The position numbers and the translations under genes were made by a program. A stretch of DNA of 64,000 nucleotides from Paramecium tetraurelia (Eukaryota; Ciliophora; Oligohymenophorea; Peniculida; Parameciidae), in contig NW_001798997.1 in NCBI RefSeq assembly GCF_000165425.1, forward strand, positions 124,001 to 188,000, written 5' to 3'. Below, piece after piece: positions 1 to 11,408 of this stretch; position 1 is the first letter of the stretch; each line of letters opens with the position of its first letter. The notes below the pieces were generated by a model. That model was not told where the DNA came from. It did no database searches and worked only from the letters and a program-made list of their open reading frames with translations.

Positions 1-960
1 ATTCGTAAACCAAGAGAAATATGTGAGATAACCAAAAATCTCATTCTGCCTTATAATGATACAGATTGGACTCCTCTCAAAAAGCATTTCATAAAATAAT
101 AGCCATATGAAATTGGAGATTAAAAATGCTTAATTATGGACAATCTATTATATAATATTGCTTTTGCCTGTGGAAATCAAACCCAAAACATTCTTACCCA
201 TTTTATCAATGAAATAAGTAAATAAAGACCTAGACGATCCTAAGAATCAAAGGTTTTTTATGATTTCATTGTTAAAAGCTTAAAGGAAATTAAAAAAAGA
301 AGATAAAGATATTTATAAATGTTCAAAAGAAGAAATCGATCCAATAATCTCAAAATATGATCCTCGAAAGTTTTATAATTGCAATGTATAATCTCTATTC
401 GATTCTATTATTGATTTATCAGTTGTTCCTGACAGCAATCTAAAATTGTTTAATAACCAATAACAAAGAGTTTAAAATATTCCAGAGTTTAATATTGAAG
501 ATGTAATACATTTAATAACTTCAAGATAGCTAAGATTATTAGTGAGACCTTGCTTTAAGAAGGTATCATTTAATAACTGAACGGTTTTTTCCAAATGTTG
601 TCCTAAATGAATTTTACAATTGAGTAAGCATTTGAAGCATATGAACAATTAAAATAAAGAAATCTGACCAATAAGTAATTCTCAGAGATTGTGGAAGGCA
701 AGTGCTAAGATCCTGAAATATCAAAACTAGCCTCTAAATTATAGACCTTTTCCTCCTTACAAGCTTTAAGTGATTTATCCATTGTAGGAAGTTTCAGGAA
801 GGAAGGATCAGGCAAATTTATTGAGATTGGCAATCAGAAATTGTTTTATTAATATACAATAATCGATTGTGATTTAAAGCCACTCAATAAAATTACTGAT
901 TACATGTCAACCATAGATGAATTAATCAAATTGAGAGATTATTACAATTCTCTTAAATGA
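1..960 (+). CDS. Hypothetical protein, C-terminal part, with one frame break
   Basis: The 5' end lies outside the window. With TAA/TAG read as Gln, frame 1 is open from base 1 to about 290, frame 2 from there to 502, a 23-nt intron occupies 503-525, and frame 1 resumes to the TGA at 958-960. The switch at about 290 is not explained by an intron. It lies on a run of seven A (292-298), and one A fewer would join the frames cleanly. The protein (over 300 residues) is charged and probably helical, ending in a Leu/Lys/Asp-rich segment. I do not recognise a family. It is 16 bp upstream of the next gene. Confidence 0.6.
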
Positions 961-976
961 AATATTTTATATAAAA

Positions 977-1960
977 ATGAATAAATTATTACCAGCCATA
1001 GTGTCTGACATTGATGGAGTTTTGATAAGGGGGAAATCAACAATTCCAAATTCAGACATTGTCGTTTAGGAACTATTGAATTGTCATTACACAAATGGAG
1101 AAAAGCATAATATTCGGATTCCCTTTTACTTATTGACAAATGGAGGAGGATGCACAGAATTGGAGAAGGCCAATTCTCTGAACAGGATCATGGGTTCCAA
1201 TTTTGATAGGCATCATATCTTTCTGAATTATACTCCTCTAAGACCAATAATGAATGAATATTAGAATAAGCTAATACTACTCTGTGGAGCAGGCCACCTA
1301 ACAGAAATAGCCAAGGATTGCGATTTAAGATATTTTTACACAATTGATGAATATTCGGCTTTGTTTGATTAAGTTGAATTTAAATAATATGATGATGGGG
1401 TAATCAGATAATACGAAACTGATATTAAGTAAAGAAACATGGAATAGATGAAAAATCAGTAGATCGAGGCAGTGTTTATAGTGTTTGATCCGATAAAGTG
1501 GGAGGAGAGCATTTAGACAATATGTAAATTGGTTAAAGAGAAGAAGGATTTACCTATTTATGTTGTGAATAACGATGTAACTTATGCAGACAATTTTAAA
1601 TTACCTAGATTGGCATTTGGAACATTCACTAATGCCCTCATTTCTATTCTAAAAAAAGAATATAATATAAATCCAAATATCATTTATTATGGAAAACCAT
1701 CGCTTAATACATACAAATATGTATAAGAATATATACATGAGAAACATGATAATATTGGTAACATATATATGATTGGTGATAACCCTGCTAGTGATATAAG
1801 GGGAGCAAATCTAATTGGATGGCCATCAGTATTGGTGAGGAGTGGTGTGTTCAGAGGAAGGGATAATGATCCACAAGATCCTGGGAAATATGTGGTGACA
1901 GATTTAATGGATGCGTACAATAAGATATTGCAATTGGAAGGCTTAAAAGTTGTTTAATGA
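977..1960 (+). CDS. HAD-superfamily hydrolase, CECR5/HDHD5-like
   Basis: Intronless, 327 aa. Haloacid-dehalogenase motifs are in order: SDIDGVLIRG near the N-terminus (nucleophile and general acid Asp), LLTNGGG at about residue 55 (motif II Thr), and GDNPASDIRGA at about residue 265 (motif IV acidic pair). NNGGG-type spacing, the central NNDVTYAD segment and the SGVFRG tail fit the CECR5 (HDHD5) branch, whose substrates are poorly defined and which is often mitochondrial; no clear presequence is visible. The start is the first ATG, 16 bp after the previous stop. The frame ends GTT GTT TAA TGA, so the last residue is Gln. I am confident of the superfamily and fairly sure of the subfamily. Confidence 0.88.
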
Positions 1961-1984
1961 TGTTTTAACTATATAAATTTAAAA

Positions 1985-3655
1985 ATGGGTGCTAATTCTT
2001 CTTAGGGTGAGAAATTCGTGTAAGAGTTCTAAAGACAATGTGTGAAAGTAAGAGAGTTGAAAGACTTGCGCTTTGGGGACGTGTAGATCTATCGAACACA
2101 GTAGAATTCGTACATTATGGTCAAGAGCATCTGGTGCAATAATTCAGCAGAATATGATGCATCAATCAGTAATATCCAATTGATTAATATAGGTAATTGT
2201 GAGAAGCGATCTAAACTTCAACATTAGAATCTAGTCAAACTCTTAGGGTATCATTCAAATTCACAAAACTAATGGTGTGGAGATTTTTCAAAAATAACAG
2301 TATATTTGGAATTCTTTGATTACACTCTAGAAAAGTCTATTGATACAAGGAGACAGACCAATCAATACTTTACAGAAGCTGAACTATGGAAAATGCTATT
2401 CACTATTGCAAAATTAGGAATCTATCTTGAAGAATAAAACAAAGTTCTTGGAGATATCAGACCTTGCAACATTTAATTGTCAGATGATTTGAAGATGGCA
2501 GTAAGAATTATCTTTAATTCTTTATAGGAATTAGGCATTTTGAAACCAGATCAAACAGGTTATTAAAGACAAATAAATAACCTAGAAGTAGCATACTTAA
2601 GTCCAGAACAGTTGTATTCACTCAACAATCCTTCAATTACTGCTAAATCAGATGTCTATTCTTTGGGAGTTACCATGTTAGAATGTTCAACTCTAATGAG
2701 TGGAAAGAATCTTTATAAATCTAATAGAATTGACAACCAACTACTTTAACAATTACTGGAAACGGTCAAATAACTTGGATATTCAAACCCATGGTACAGA
2801 ATGGTGAGAGAATTATTAAAAGAATAGCCCGATGAAAGACCTTCCTATTAAGATATTTATGTAAATTCAATATTAATAATTAGGATGCCCTCAAATAATT
2901 CGAAGTTTAAATCCTTAATTTGTAGCCTTTTTCCCTTATATATCAATAACCACCTATACAATAATAATCTGTATCACCATATAGGCCATAATATTAATAA
3001 TATTCATAGTCCTTACCACCTCAACATCAATAACCATAAACCCAAAATTCAGTTCCAATTCAATATTAATAATAATTCCAATAATAGTAACCATAATAAT
3101 AATAATAATAATAAATAACTATAATAATAATAATATGTTTAACTCATATAATTGCAATTTTTAAATANNNNNNNNNNNNNNNNNNNNNNNNNNNNNNNNN
3201 NNNNNNNNNNNNNNNNNNNNNNNNNNNNNNNNNNNNNNNNNNNNNNNNNNNNNNNNNNNNNNNNNNNNNNNNNNNNNNNNNNNNNNNNNNNNNNNNNNNN
3301 NNNNNNNNNNNNNNNNNCTTAGTAAATGGATTTACCATTAATAACCTTTGCCATAACAATTATTACCTCCATAACAATCTTACATGTATATAAATAATAA
3401 TAACCTTATTTAAATGAATTAGCAAATGCTTAATCAAATTATTTTGTTTAATAACCAGTTCATCATTTACCTTAGCAAATAGAATAGTCTCCATACCATA
3501 CACTATAGTCTCCATAAAATATGACATCAACAATGTATTATCAGGAGGAAGAATAGGATGATGGATTAAATGAGATTGACAGAAAGATCTAACAAGCATT
3601 AAAAATGACTAGGGATACTGAAATGAGAAATAAATAAACACCGAATTACTATTGA
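1985..3655 (+). CDS. Protein kinase-like pseudokinase with Gln/Pro-rich tail
   Basis: Starts MGANSS, a possible myristoylation site. Introns: 2169-2192, 2501-2527 and 2860-2882. The kinase-like domain lacks a recognisable glycine loop. The catalytic loop reads VLGDIRPCNIQL, so HRD is altered although its Asp and the following Asn remain. The metal-binding DFG is ELG (2528-2536), the APE motif is SPE, and KSDVYSLGVTM marks subdomain IX. This pattern predicts weak or absent catalysis. After the domain comes a tail rich in Gln, Pro and Tyr (2880-3160) that runs into the sequence gap and resumes beyond it, ending TPNYY before TGA at 3653-3655. Tail length is unknown because of the gap. Confidence 0.8.
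3168..3317. other. Assembly gap of 150 N inside the pseudokinase tail
   Basis: Undetermined bases. They directly follow a stretch of CAA/TAA/AAT repeats coding for poly-Gln, so the gap probably marks a collapsed or unsequenced low-complexity repeat. The real length may differ from 150. Confidence 0.98.
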
Positions 3656-4270
3656 CATAATTATTACAATATGATAAATCCTTAGTTATATAAATATGAT
3701 TTACTCGCTCAAATTTCTAATTTCTCAAGTTTATTTTAAATCGTAATTATATTTAATAAATAAAATGTTTATATAGTGAGAATTGCAGACTTAATATTGG
3801 TTTTTATAAATATTGTGTAACTATGTGAAAATACAAAGGAATGATTAGGTTTTGTGATGTTTTCTGTGCAAAGAGTTATAATTACATGATGTGAACTTAG
3901 ATGAATAGAGAATGAAATCATATAAAAATGAAGAAAAAGTCATGAGGTGTTGGGATAATATTTAAAACATTTATTGGCATCGATCAATTTTATCTATGAG
4001 GTGCTTAATGTAGTGAAATATTAAAAAAAATTCATTATTTTCAAACATATTCATTAAATTTATTTATAATTATTTCCATTATTGAGTGATTTGAGAACTC
4101 TAATGGTTTGTGTAGACAAGAAACAATCATATTTAAGATTGGATGAAGGGCTGAAAATATTATTTTTATAAATTTTATTGATCTAATGAACGCTTGCGTC
4201 ATAATGAAGGATAATACCTCATTCTTAATAACATACATTTGACTCTATGGTTCAGAAAAATAAATATATT
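3656..4270. other. Intergenic region without a supported gene
   Basis: 615 bp of AT-rich DNA between tandem genes. I saw no long TGA-free frame with protein-like composition on either strand, no tRNA and no strong hairpin. Confidence 0.5.
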
Positions 4271-5500
4271 ATGAGCTATTCTACCACAGATGAGAGATTG
4301 ATGGATTCACCCAAAAGAACGGAAAGCACTGAGATCTAATCTGACAGTTAAATGTTTAAGAAGGGATTTAATCCGTCATTCCTGGGAATTTAATAAACAT
4401 CGAAAGTCACTGTACTTAATCTAGCTATTTTTAGGTGTCTAGGAGATATCTCGATACTAAAACTCATGGAGTTCAATTATATTATTAAGAATTTACTCCT
4501 TAGATTGTGGATGCTCAAGTAATTATAGTCCATGGATTTGGTGAACATTCAGGAAATTATCAATAAGTAAATTCAAATTTTATTCGTTCTAGTTGACAGA
4601 TTCTTTTCTGTTCAATAATTTTAAAGTTTACCTCTATGACCAAAGAGGATTCGGTTATTCTGGAGGCATAAGAGGGTAGGCGACAGTTGAATAAATGCAC
4701 ATGGATTTAGACACCGTTTTACAATTGGTAGATAGATCAGTTCCTTTATTTATATTTTGTCATGCTCTTGGGGCTTCGATGGTGATCAGTTTCTGTTTAA
4801 TGAATCCTTCATTTCAATTTTAGGGACTCATTTGTAGTAATGCTCAATTACGAGTCCCAGCCAAATATGGAAAATTTAAGATGCTCACTCTCAAGCTCAT
4901 GACAAAACTATGTCCTGATCTCTAAGTCAACACATACCACAATTTATCATATGCCTCAAAAAATAATCATCACATCAAAAAACTTGCAACTGATCACCTC
5001 ATGCATCCTTATATGAGCATCCAATTTGCATACAATGTACTTCTATTTCAGCAATTCATCTTGCCCAATGCAACGAAATTCAGAATCCCCATATTGTTAT
5101 TGCATGGAAAGGAGGATAAGGTTGCATCTCACTTAGATTCCCTTGACTTCTACAGGATCATCTAATCCAAGGAGAAAACACTCAAAATATTTGACTAGGG
5201 ATTCCATGAGTTGCACAATGATTCTGAATGGCCTAAGATGAAAATACTCATCACCCAATGGTGTACGAAAATGTTAAGCAAAGATATCAAAATGTCATTT
5301 ATGAGGGAACACAAATTTGGAGTGGTTGTTAAACAATACAGAAGCAAAATTAGAATCATTTTGACAATTCTTCTAATTTTATTCAGAAAGTAATTGATTT
5401 TATAAATTCTATTAGAAAATATGTTTGTTTAAAAACAAGTACTAAACTTAGCATCATAATCTTCATAGAGTTACTTCTTAGAGTGTTCATTCCTAATTGA
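4271..5500 (+). CDS. Alpha/beta hydrolase of the monoacylglycerol lipase type, nucleophile missing
   Basis: 383 aa after removal of introns 4412-4434, 4567-4592 and about 5325-5353 (the last could start at 5328). Family landmarks are HGFGEHSG, RGFGYSGG, HGKEDKVASH (acid residue) and QGFHELHND (catalytic His), matching serine aminopeptidase S33/monoglyceride lipases. The nucleophile elbow, normally GHSMGG, reads CHALGA: the Ser codon position is GCT (Ala, 4764-4766). The fold is intact, so this is either a non-hydrolytic paralogue or one using another mechanism. The C-terminal 60 residues are basic and hydrophobic and may bind membrane. The next gene starts 41 bp downstream. Confidence 0.85.
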
Positions 5501-5541
5501 ATATTTGTAAATTTTTATATATATACTAATTAATATATATA

Positions 5542-6901
5542 ATGAAAAATAACAGATAAAATTTTATCGATTTGATCATCCATCTTCTCGATTTGGAAGA
5601 ACAAATAGAAAACACCAAGATCCACATGACTTCAAATGAATACTTCACTCTCTACAGAGCTTTCCAAATAATTGACGAACACAACACAAATTAAATAACC
5701 CCAGAAGCAATTTCAAAATTAATTTCTAAACCTGCAGAATAATGCACCCTACTTATTGAGTATTACTCTGAATTCAAGGATAACAAGTTATCCTTTGCTA
5801 ACTTCATGAATTTGTGTTTGCCAAGAAGTAAACCCCAATTAAGAGCACAATTGACATAAAAGCTCTAGAAAACGATAGGTTCACCTGAGGAGTAAGAACT
5901 AATAAAGGAACACTTATCTATTCTGATAGCAAATGAAATCCATTTCTTGCAGTAGATTAAGAAATATCCGATTGAAATAGAGGGGTTGTTAGGGTACCCA
6001 TTCAAACAGAAAGATCTAAATTAATTAGTAAGTGATTTTGGATATAAAATAAATACAGAAGCAATTTGGAAGAGATTGGATTTCGATTAGAATGGGGTTG
6101 TCACATATGAGGATATGAAGAAATTGTTTAGGGAGTGTGAATAAGGTATGAATGAAAATGAAGAGGCAAAGGATAAATCAAGAAATAAGAATACAAAATT
6201 GGGGTGGATAAACAATAAAGTATGTCCGTATCATTCGTATACAAAATAATTTAGAAAGAGTATTCAAAATTTCTATGAATTTGAGAAATAAAAAAGTATA
6301 TTGAGGTAATGAATAACAAATAGCAAATAGATAAAATGAATGGAAATAGATAAGAAGTTTTTTATATTTGATAAAGGAACACAGTTAGATCTATTTGTAG
6401 ATAGATCAATTGTTGGAGAAATTAAATAAATATGATACTTTGAGATTGTTTGAATTGTTAAGCATCAACGATAGATTGGAATTCCAATATTTATAAAAAA
6501 AGATATAGGAAATTGTGGGATAGGAGTTTTTATTGGATTATTCGGATGTAGAATAATTGATGAACTTTTTTGGAGGACATAGTTATGAAGAATTCAAACA
6601 CTCGTTAGAATGCAGTAGGGTATTGGAGAGAAAGCAACCCATCAATATGAATGTTTTGAAGATGCTATTCATAAAATTGATATTGTTATTGTAATTAAGT
6701 AGATATTTGAAATAATAATACAAAAAGAAGGCTTTGATATAGAACAAGGACTTGTTGAATGAATTCGGGGAGTTTTCTTAGTCAAATATTTTGTTGATGG
6801 CAAGAAAGGCCAAGGTGGAATTAAGCTTGGAAGAAGTGAATGGGTTTTTTAAAGGTCAGGAGGTTTTGGAAGTTAGGAATGTTATGAGTTTTTTGAAATG
6901 A
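5542..6901 (+). CDS. EF-hand calcium-binding protein
   Basis: 444 aa with one intron (6306-6330). Splicing there bypasses the TGA at 6310 and joins two frames exactly. A canonical EF-hand loop, DFDQNGVVTYED, lies near residue 185, and a weaker one (IDEHNTNQITPEA) near residue 45. Two helix-rich blocks with the LLGYPF signature surround them. The second half is Leu- and Lys-rich without an obvious loop. It is probably a cytosolic or ciliary calcium sensor, but I cannot name an orthologue. Start chosen as the first ATG after an AT-rich leader. The following kinase starts only 18 bp after the stop. Confidence 0.82.
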
Positions 6902-6919
6902 TTTATAATATATAAAATT

Positions 6920-8193
6920 ATGGAAGAAATTGTGACTGGAGAAGATGATGTCGAGCCGTAGTTTGCATTTATTACACACACCCGAACAACTCAATACCGT
7001 ATTTCAGTGATGAAGAATCGAATCGAGATCGCTTCTATTAATAGCCTAGATTAAATTTAAGTTGTATTAAGCATAGATTAAACGATCCATTGGCTGTACG
7101 ATGAAGGTCAAGAAATAGCTTTTGGATTCAGATAGGGATACTTCATTAATTATTATTATGGAGAGAGGAGTGAATTGTCTCAATTTCGAAAATTGATTGG
7201 GTGTAAAATTTCATTTGGAACTTTTAAACAAGATTATTTGGTGGGCGACTTATTGGGAAAAGGCACATTTTCAGAAGTATAAGTTCTACTATGACCAGGT
7301 GACAAAGGTGACCTGTTTAAGGGATGGCAAAGAGTATGCTTTAAAGAAAATCAAATTGCGTAACGAGGCTCATTTAAAGAATATTGAAATTGAAGTTGCT
7401 ATCTTAAATAAGCTAAATCATCAAGGCATCATCAAATTACACGACGTCTACAGGTTAAATGATGAAACCTATGGGTTAATTACTGAATTAGTCATTGGAT
7501 AATCGCTAGATTCAATTATCAACAAGCAAAAGGTTAGTATTTAGGTTAAATATTAGTAAAAAAAGAGCAAACTTGAAGAGAGAGACATTTAAATGATACT
7601 TAAATAAACTCTTGAAATCGTTGATTATTTGCATTAGAATAATATAATCCATAGAGATATCAAACCATAACATATGATTTTATGTTAAAATAAAACGATT
7701 AAAATACTAGATTTTGGTTTAAGTTCTAATGAGAGTCAAATGTCTTGCAATTGTGGTACTCCTGGGTATTTACCACCTGAATCATTTCGAGAACAATCGT
7801 TATACACATCCAAAGGGGATATATTCAGTTTGGGAGTTGTTTTTTATAAGTTATTGAATAGAGGAGTCAGTTGTTTCGATGCAAACACACTCGAATCAGT
7901 AATGAGTAAAAATAGGCGTTGCACCATTGAGTACCAAATCAATGGATACTCATCTTAGGCTCTGGTACATTTTTGAAATGAATTCTAAGCATTTGCTCAA
8001 ATAAATGCTTCAAAAAGATCCAGTCATGAGAATCAATTCACACGATGCACTGAATCATACTTATTTCACTGTCCCCAGGGAATCCCAGAATCTAAAGGAA
8101 GATAAAGGGAATATTTATGTTTACTAAGCTCATCCCAGGCCATCCCATTTATCAAGGACAAGTAGCGGTGAGTTAGAGAAAACTTCAAAATGA
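6920..8193 (+). CDS. Serine/threonine protein kinase with altered catalytic loop
   Basis: 400 aa. Introns 7277-7298, 7533-7556 and 7965-7989 remove in-frame TGAs and keep the frame. About 90 N-terminal residues resemble a PH-like region and precede the kinase domain. Motifs: LGKGTFSEV (glycine loop), YALKKIKL (Lys), IIHRDIKPQHMIL (catalytic loop), ILDFGLS, CGTPGYLPPESF and KGDIFSLGVVFYKLL. In the catalytic loop the magnesium-binding Asn is His (CAT, 7671-7673), while HRD and DFG are normal. The C-terminal lobe ends DPVMRINSHDALNH, typical of calmodulin-dependent/AGC-like kinases in ciliates. Activity is uncertain because of the Asn to His change. Confidence 0.85.
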
Positions 8194-8288
8194 TTGTAAA
8201 TTTTTATAAAATATATGTTCATGATATATCTTTTCTTCGATTTCTTTAGGTTCTATTCCTTTTGGTCTTCTGGGGAACTGCGTATCGG

Positions 8289-8340
8289 ATTGCAGAGTTA
8301 TTTTGAATCCATGGAATTTGATTGAGAATAACTCTGCAAT
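8289..8340 (+). ncRNA. Candidate structured RNA: 14-bp perfect hairpin in an intergenic gap
   Basis: Within the 291-bp gap 8194-8484, bases 8289-8302 and 8327-8340 are perfect inverted repeats (ATTGCAGAGTTATT and its complement) around a 24-nt loop. A second short stem follows directly (GGGTT 8342-8346 with AACCC 8362-8366). The block 8245-8370 has more G and C than the flanks. I could not match it to U1, U2, U4, U5, U6 or SRP RNA motifs. Strand is assumed from the neighbouring genes. Confidence 0.3.
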
Positions 8341-8484
8341 GGGGTTGGATGTTTATAGTATAACCCAATTGTTATATTAAAGATAAAATTAAACAACAAA
8401 TTTAAGAAGACAATTTACAAAATACTAAATTTGTAATTATAATAATCGAGCATTTATCAATTGAAAATCATAATTATTTTTATA

Positions 8485-9457
8485 ATGTTAACATACACAG
8501 TCATGATAGACGAGTATCAGACTATTGATGATAAAGTTTACTATTAGATCAACATTAATTGTTTAGAAGGACATAGGAAGATTTCCAAACGATATTCTGA
8601 CTTGAAAGCATTGAATGATAAAATAATAGAAAAAAATTCTAACTTTAAACTTCATTTAAATTTGCCTTAATTTCCAGGCCGAAAGATTTTTGGAAGAACC
8701 AAAAATTCTGTTGCAGGAATTAAATAGAGAGTATTTTATCAATTCTATATAGGGAAAAGAATTATAGAAATATTTGGAAGAGGTTTTGAACATTAAATAA
8801 TTGCAATCATTTTAATCAATTAAAGAATTATTGCCTCATCAACAATTATATTAAGAAACTCTTTAGTTAACTCGTAGTGGTGAATATGATAAAGAAGTTT
8901 GTTGGCTATAAATGGATGAATTAAAGCGATCTTTTTTAGAGAGACAAGAAAATAAAACGCCAAAAAACAATAAGTCTAAAAGCAAGTCTAGCTTCAATAC
9001 TACTGGATATGTGCAGAGATATCATTTTAGTATTGATGATTATGAAATTCAGTAAGATGTAGTTTTATATACAATAACATTGACAGATGCCAAAAAGACA
9101 ACAAATTATTAATTTACGTCAAGATATAGTGACTTAAGGGAATACCATAAACTGCTTAAAAAAGAAAATCTAAAAGTTGTGTTACCTGATTATCCAAAAA
9201 GAAAGATCATCTCTCAAACAAATGAGAATCCACTTTTCATATAAGAAAGATTGGAACAACTTTAAAAATATCTAAATGACATATTTGCAATAAAGGAGTT
9301 AGTGTAGAGTGAGCCTTTGCAATACTTTATCACGAGAATCAAATTGGAAGGTAAACCCATTCGTGTAGGCCCAGTTCAACAAAAACAGTAAATTTGTACT
9401 AGTTCAGTCTTATATGAGAGTCAAGAGAACTTGCCTGAAAGAAAAAGCTCGTTTTGA
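8485..9457 (+). CDS. Tandem PX-domain protein
   Basis: 316 aa, one 22-nt intron (8731-8752). Two phox-homology domains are visible. The first (residues about 1-110) has RYSDLKAL and LPQFPGRKIFGR; the second (about 170-290) has SRYSDLREYH and LPDYPKRKIISQ. Each therefore carries the Arg-Tyr phosphoinositide site, the Pro-rich loop and the terminal YLEEVL/YLNDIF helix. A basic linker (KTPKNNKSKSKSS) joins them. PX domains bind phosphoinositides such as PI3P on endosomes, so a role in endosomal or phagosomal traffic is the likely inference. No BAR or other domain is present; the tail is short and polar. Confidence 0.88.
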
Positions 9458-9536
9458 AATTGACTAAATATTAAATGTTTATTGCTTTTTCTTATAATTT
9501 AATTTTATAAATATTATTTTACATAAATCACACGGA

Positions 9537-9713
9537 ATGGGATGTATATGTTAAAAAGAAACCAAACAATAAGAGATTAAACAATATGACCAAAAACTGC
9601 AGCAAATTGTAACAGTTCCAGTCTTGTATGATCCAAAAACTAATCCAATAATGAAAAGGAGATTGCAATAAGATGCCCAATCAGAATAAAATAGAACACC
9701 AACAAGATTTTGA
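9537..9713 (+). CDS. Small protein with MGCIC lipid-anchor-like N-terminus
   Basis: 58 aa, intronless, TGA at 9711. The N-terminus MGCIC offers Gly2 for N-myristoylation and two Cys for palmitoylation; the rest is Gln/Lys-rich and soluble. Many ciliate lipid-anchored peripheral proteins look like this. A short stretch, VPVLYDPKTNP, has no known match for me. It sits between the PX gene and the convergent adenylate kinase gene (30 bp between stops). The frame is short but the start context and stop position suit a gene. Confidence 0.55.
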
Positions 9714-9743
9714 ATTAAATATGATGTACTAGAAATAATTATT

Positions 9744-10558
9744 TCAAACTCTTAATTTTTACTTTACCAAATCCCATAATCTTGGATAATCTTTCTTTCC
9801 TCTCTTAACTTCTAAATCAATAACTACACCCATGGCTCTGTATCTATCTAATAAAGGATAGGTCTTCTCCTCATACTCCTTCATTCTTTGTTCAATGACC
9901 TAATCATTAATTCAATGAATTACTTCTTTCTTATCATCATCTCTAACCACCAATTTACCACCACATGCATCACAGATGCCTTCCTTTTTTGGATTTAATG
10001 GCTCCATAACATAGCCATCTCTGTTGATATCGCAAATGTTGAAAGCTGTGCCACAACCCACACATGTACGACGACTTACATATTGTTTTTAAATAGTACG
10101 CAGCTAATTTCTCAAGCAAAATATCAGCTCTTAGAGTTACGTTTACAACAACGTTTGTTGGTAAAATTTTTTCATACAAATCCAATTGTCTCAAAGTTCT
10201 TGGGAATCCATCTAAAATTACTCCCTTTGCAGACTCCGGCTCCTTTAACTTTTCCTACAAAATATTCATCACAATCTCATCTGACACAAGACCACCCTTT
10301 GCAACAATATCCTTTATTGTGGCAATTAATTTTGGATCAAATGATTTGGATGTATTCCCTTTCAAAATCTTACGAATTTCATCCCCTGTCGAAATGTGAT
10401 TAAACTTAGTATCGTTAATCAATAACTTTGCAAATGTTCCTTTACCAACCTAAAATCATATTAGTTAACTTTATTACTCCTGGGGCACCGAATAAAACAA
10501 GGAATTATTATCCAGGTTTAGCAATACTAGCTGCATATCTTATTATGAGATTTTTCAT
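9744..10558 (-). CDS. Adenylate kinase with zinc-type lid
   Basis: 245 aa after three introns (28, 25 and 24 nt; the first splits the P-loop between GAPG and VGKG). Transfers phosphate between ATP and AMP. Motifs in order: FGAPGVGKGTFAKLL (P-loop), ISTGDEIR (AMP site), ILDGFPRTLRQ, a lid with CVGCG and CDACG (two CxxC pairs able to hold zinc), and the terminal VIDLEVKRG segment. A zinc-type lid is usual in bacterial and some mitochondrial/protist enzymes. The N-terminus MKNLIIRYAASIAK is basic and could be a mitochondrial presequence. A further upstream exon cannot be excluded. Confidence 0.9.
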
Positions 10559-11408
10559 ATCCAATATATATTTATTTAATGAAATAATCACTCTTACCTT
10601 AACGTATGAAATTAAAAACGAAATCCAAAAGCCAAAAGAAAAGCTTTCCTTCCTCTTAAAATTAGAAGTCGATATTCTATTGTTAACTAAAAATATAAAA
10701 ATACACTCATTTTTTTATATAGATTGTTTATAATCAATAAGCTTCAAAACTAATTACTTTTATTTTCTCTTATCCTACTTAATCAGCTGAGATGTTTTCT
10801 CCATTTAGCGTGAATTCTGCTTATAATTTATTTCTTACATTTCTGCTAAATTTAGATTGAAGATGTTAAGTGTCTGTCATTAAAATAAATATTCCATTAA
10901 GTTATCTCTATAATATTTCAGTCTCAATATGATATTTTAATATTTATGTATTTATAAAAAGTGTGAAGTTATATTAGGGAGATGTTCACAAGTAGATCTA
11001 TGAAATTATATTAATATTCGTTTTATTTCAACTAATACATAGGTTCTGATGATCCAGCAACCTTCATTTATCTTATTTAAAGTAGCATAGTTCTAAAAGA
11101 ATGATAAAATGTAATATAAAGATTATACTAAATAATGCATTATGAAAGAAATTGATAAAAATAATATTTTCTATATTCAGATTATTTTTCAACCTACCTC
11201 ATTCAGACAATAATACTATAATATTAATTATTTGAAGAACTACATAAAATTAATATCAAATCTTCATAATTTAAGTTCTTCATTTTTAAATTGATTAAAT
11301 TTAAATTAACTTAAAATCAATAAATAAAGTCACCTGAAATTAATTAGATAATTAAATATCAAATAGATGAGAGATTATTTTATACTAAAATTAAATATAT
11401 AATTTTAT
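10559..11408. other. Intergenic region without a supported gene
   Basis: 850 bp of AT-rich DNA between two minus-strand genes. Open frames are short and composition is non-coding. Nothing recognisable. Confidence 0.45.

Noticed and set aside
2930-3160. Microsatellite or telomere-like repeat
   Set aside because: The CAA/TAA repeats are in frame and code for Gln, so they are better explained as a protein tail.
8245-8370. A U2 or other spliceosomal RNA
   Set aside because: Some pyrimidine-rich similarity at the start, but no branch-binding or Sm-site motifs that I could confirm.
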